A stretch of DNA of 64,000 bases from Herbaspirillum sp. YR522 (lineage in GTDB: Bacteria; Pseudomonadota; Gammaproteobacteria; Burkholderiales; Burkholderiaceae_D): the NCBI RefSeq assembly GCF_000282575.1, contig NZ_AKJA01000013.1, positions 1-64,000 on the forward strand, written 5' to 3'. The notes beneath the pieces are model-generated. The model saw only the letters and a list, made by a program, of their open reading frames with translations, was not told the DNA's origin and did no database searches. A program made the translations under genes and the position numbers. Below, piece after piece: positions 61,932 to 64,000 of this stretch. Each line of letters opens with the position of its first letter. Positions within the stretch are counted from its first letter, which is position 1.

Positions 61932-62774
61932 ATGGCGGTTCTGAATTTTTATCGGATATGCCATGCATTGACGCCCGGCCGCGCCGGCGGGTGCAGGGCG
62001 GCCGGCGCCGGTGATACGCTGTTTTTTATAACAAGCCAACAAGGATCTTCCATTAGTCCCCCCAACCATGAGCCTGCGCCCGCCCTGGTCCTGATCGTCG
62101 AAAACGACACCCAGGTGGCGCACGGCATTGCCGAACGCCTGAGGCAGGCGGGCCTGCGCACCACTCATGCGGTCGATGGCCGCCAGGCGCTGGAGTGCCA
62201 TCTCTGCCAGCGGCCCGACCTGGTATTGCTCGAAGTCAGCGTGCCCCGCGTGGACGGCTGGGCGGTGCTGGTCGAGATCAGGCGCCGGGGCGACACGGCC
62301 GTCATCGTGCTCACCGCGCTCACCCACGACCTGGACAAGTTGATGGGACTGCGCCTGGGCGCCGATGACTACATTTGCAAGCCCTTCAATCCCGAGGAAG
62401 TCGTCGCGCGTTGCCAAGCCGTGTTGCGGCGCGCACGCCGACAGCCGGACCACGGCCACCAGCGGCGGCTGCGGCGCGGCCCACTGCTTATCGACCTCGA
62501 CGCTCACGAAGCGAGCGTGCTCGACAACGAGGTGCAGCAGGTGCTGCCGCTGACCTTGACCGAATTCAAGTTGCTGGCGCACCTGGCCCAGTCGCCGCAG
62601 CGAGTATGCAGCCGCGCCGAGTTGCTCGACGCCTGTCTTCCCGAAAGCGAAAGCATGGAACGCACCATGGACAGCCACATCTGCAAGCTGCGCAAGAAGC
62701 TGGAATCGGCCGGCATCACCGGCTGCCCCTTGGGCGTGCGTGGCGTCGGCTACAAGCTATGGAACCGGCAGTAA
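61932..62774 (+). CDS. OmpR-family regulator with atypical receiver
   Basis: Receiver domain begins at ALVLIVENDTQ (about residue 53 from ATG 61932) and a winged-helix DNA-binding domain forms the C terminus (LTLTEFKLLAHLAQSPQRVC, RTMDSHICKLRKKLE, VRGVGYKLWN). The phosphoacceptor position reads PDLVLLEVSVPRVDG: Glu instead of Asp; the acidic pair is Glu-Asn instead of Glu/Asp-Asp. The Thr (VIVLTA) and Lys (YICKPF) are kept. So it may act without phosphorylation. No sensor kinase is adjacent. Start is uncertain: ATG 61896 or 61932 give unlike tails; ATT 62052 has an ideal AAGGA before it. Confidence 0.85.
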   Translation: MAVLNFYRICHALTPGRAGGCRAAGAGDTLFFITSQQGSSISPPNHEPAPALVLIVENDTQVAHGIAERLRQAGLRTTHAVDGRQALECHLCQRPDLVLLEVSVPRVDGWAVLVEIRRRGDTAVIVLTALTHDLDKLMGLRLGADDYICKPFNPEEVVARCQAVLRRARRQPDHGHQRRLRRGPLLIDLDAHEASVLDNEVQQVLPLTLTEFKLLAHLAQSPQRVCSRAELLDACLPESESMERTMDSHICKLRKKLESAGITGCPLGVRGVGYKLWNRQ

Positions 62775-62797
62775 CACCGGCGGGCGGCGTTACAGCG

Positions 62798-64000
62798 TCA
62801 GCGCTTGTCGAGTTGGGAGAGCTGGCCCAGCTGGCTGACCAGGTAGTTGCCGCGTTGCTCGGCCTTGGCCAGGGCGACGTTGAGGCGATTGTATTTATTC
62901 GTTAGTTGATCCTTCAGGTCATCCAGGCGGCGGGCGGCGTTGTCGTAACGATCTTCGACAATCCTGCGGCTGACCTCCAGTCCTTCCTTCTTCTTGTCGA
63001 CCAGGCCGTCGCTACCGAGCGCCTGGTCCAGGATCTTCTGCAGCTTGGATACCACGCCCTGTGTCGACCCGAACAATTGCTCCACCGCGTCGAAATTCTT
63101 CTTGGTGGCGTCGGTGAACTTGGTGCTGTCGAGTTCCAGCGTTGCGCCCTTGGTCATCGAGATGCCGATCCTGGACAGGGTGGCCGCGCTCGGGCCCGCC
63201 CCCACGGCCGCACCCAAGGTGCCGCGCAACTGGGCCATCATGTTGCGCACGGTCGAATCGTTGGCCAGCGGCGCCGATGTACCCTTGGTACCCAGCGTCT
63301 TGCTGGGCGTGAACTTGGTCAACTCGCCCACCGTCTTGACCAGCGCGTTGTAGGCCGTCACGAAAGTATTGGCCGCAGCCGTCATACCACTGGTGTCGCT
63401 GGTGATATTGAGTGTCACCTTGTCACCTGCACCGGTCACCTTCGCCACGGTCAGCTGTATCCCCGAGAGCGCATTCTTGATCGTGTTGCTGGCGCTGGTG
63501 ACGGCGATGCCGTCGATCGTGATCCTGGCGTCCTGCGCACCGACCGCCTGCCCCATCGCCGTCTCCGAGGGCGCGCCCGAGGCACTCGAAGCGGCATCGG
63601 GGTCGAACGAAAACATCGCGTAGTCGCCGGTGCCGGTGATACGGAGCACATTGGCAGCACCCGTATTATTGGACGACAGGACCAGGCGGTCCTGGCTGCC
63701 GTCGTTGACGATACTGGCGCTGACGCCGGCCATGCTGGCGTTGATGGCATCGCGCACACCGGCCAACGTATTCGTGGTGGGCTTGATCATGGTGGTCGAC
63801 CCGCTTCCGGACTTGATGGCCAGGATGCCGCTATCGAAAGTCTTTCCGGGGGTGACGCCGATCGAGTTCAGCTTGTGCGCCTGGGCCAGTTGCGACACGG
63901 TCAGCGCATAGCTGCCCACCGCGGCCTTGGTTTCATCCCTGGGCGCCTGGATCTGCGTCACGGCCGATGCCGAGCCGCCTGACGGCTCATAGGCCAGGCT
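62798..64000 (-). CDS. fliD: Flagellar hook-associated protein 2 (cap), 5' end outside window
   Basis: At least 400 residues; the frame is open to the right edge. N-terminal conserved YALTVSQLAQAHKLNSIGV, middle IVNDGSQDRLVLSSNNTGAAN, and the C-terminal coiled coil (RRIVEDRYDNAARRLDDLKDQ ... NYLVSQLGQL, trimmed). FliD caps the filament and folds flagellin. It shows that the organism is, or was, flagellated. Other flagellar genes should follow beyond the window. Confidence 0.92.
   Translation of the reverse strand, partial: SLAYEPSGGSASAVTQIQAPRDETKAAVGSYALTVSQLAQAHKLNSIGVTPGKTFDSGILAIKSGSGSTTMIKPTTNTLAGVRDAINASMAGVSASIVNDGSQDRLVLSSNNTGAANVLRITGTGDYAMFSFDPDAASSASGAPSETAMGQAVGAQDARITIDGIAVTSASNTIKNALSGIQLTVAKVTGAGDKVTLNITSDTSGMTAAANTFVTAYNALVKTVGELTKFTPSKTLGTKGTSAPLANDSTVRNMMAQLRGTLGAAVGAGPSAATLSRIGISMTKGATLELDSTKFTDATKKNFDAVEQLFGSTQGVVSKLQKILDQALGSDGLVDKKKEGLEVSRRIVEDRYDNAARRLDDLKDQLTNKYNRLNVALAKAEQRGNYLVSQLGQLSQLDKR

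Overview
The window is a gene-dense, GC-rich chromosomal segment from a betaproteobacterium. Gene content and order (argS-SPOR-dsbA, priA-hemE, atpIBEFHAGDC, rpmH-rnpA-yidD-yidC-mnmE, a second EF-G) fit Burkholderiales, most likely Oxalobacteraceae of the Herbaspirillum type; the genus is an inference. I see no phage, transposase, integrase or CRISPR array. About 60 protein genes and one tRNA can be supported. Two genes run off the edges: an unrecognised gene on the left and fliD on the right.

Left part (1-19 kb): an unknown protein, a single-domain asparaginase-like protein, and a Fur-boxed ECF sigma / FecR / TonB-receptor iron-uptake signalling set. Next come the divergent yeiE/yeiH pair, rep helicase, two parts of a polar amino-acid ABC transporter without its ATPase, a flavoprotein with slyX, dinB, rdgC, a TetR regulator and a stand-alone EF-G gene. 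The intergenic stretch after EF-G is full of inverted repeats and ends at a tRNA-Asp gene.

Middle part (19-49 kb): a nitroreductase and the classical rpmH-rnpA-yidD-yidC-mnmE cluster for ribosome, RNase P, membrane insertion and tRNA modification. dnaA does not follow rpmH; a gene-free 970-bp gap leads instead to the prkA-yeaH-spoVR stress operon with a LON-domain gene. Then come MarC, an MFS carrier, a WGR-like small protein, metH divergent from an MTA/SAH nucleosidase-like gene, a DDAH-like hydrolase divergent from an Lrp regulator, a possible 37-residue protein, a cupin, a LysR regulator, fmt, an SDR, dsbA, a SPOR protein, argS and priA.

Right part (49-64 kb): hemE, gabD, an exported PheC-type cyclohexadienyl dehydratase, PPK2, a CoA-binding protein, the complete F1Fo ATP synthase operon with a good promoter and terminator, an orphan OmpR-type regulator, and the 3' part of fliD.

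The most unusual signals are: (1) a duplicated element of about 210 bp between hemE and priA, each copy carrying an inverted pair of DnaA-box-like 9-mers plus a third; (2) the orphan response regulator near the right end, whose phosphoacceptor aspartate is replaced by glutamate and which may start at AUU; (3) a terminator-like hairpin inside the metH leader; (4) the absence of dnaA beside rpmH; (5) a REP-type inverted pair plus a cluster of stem-loops after the EF-G gene.
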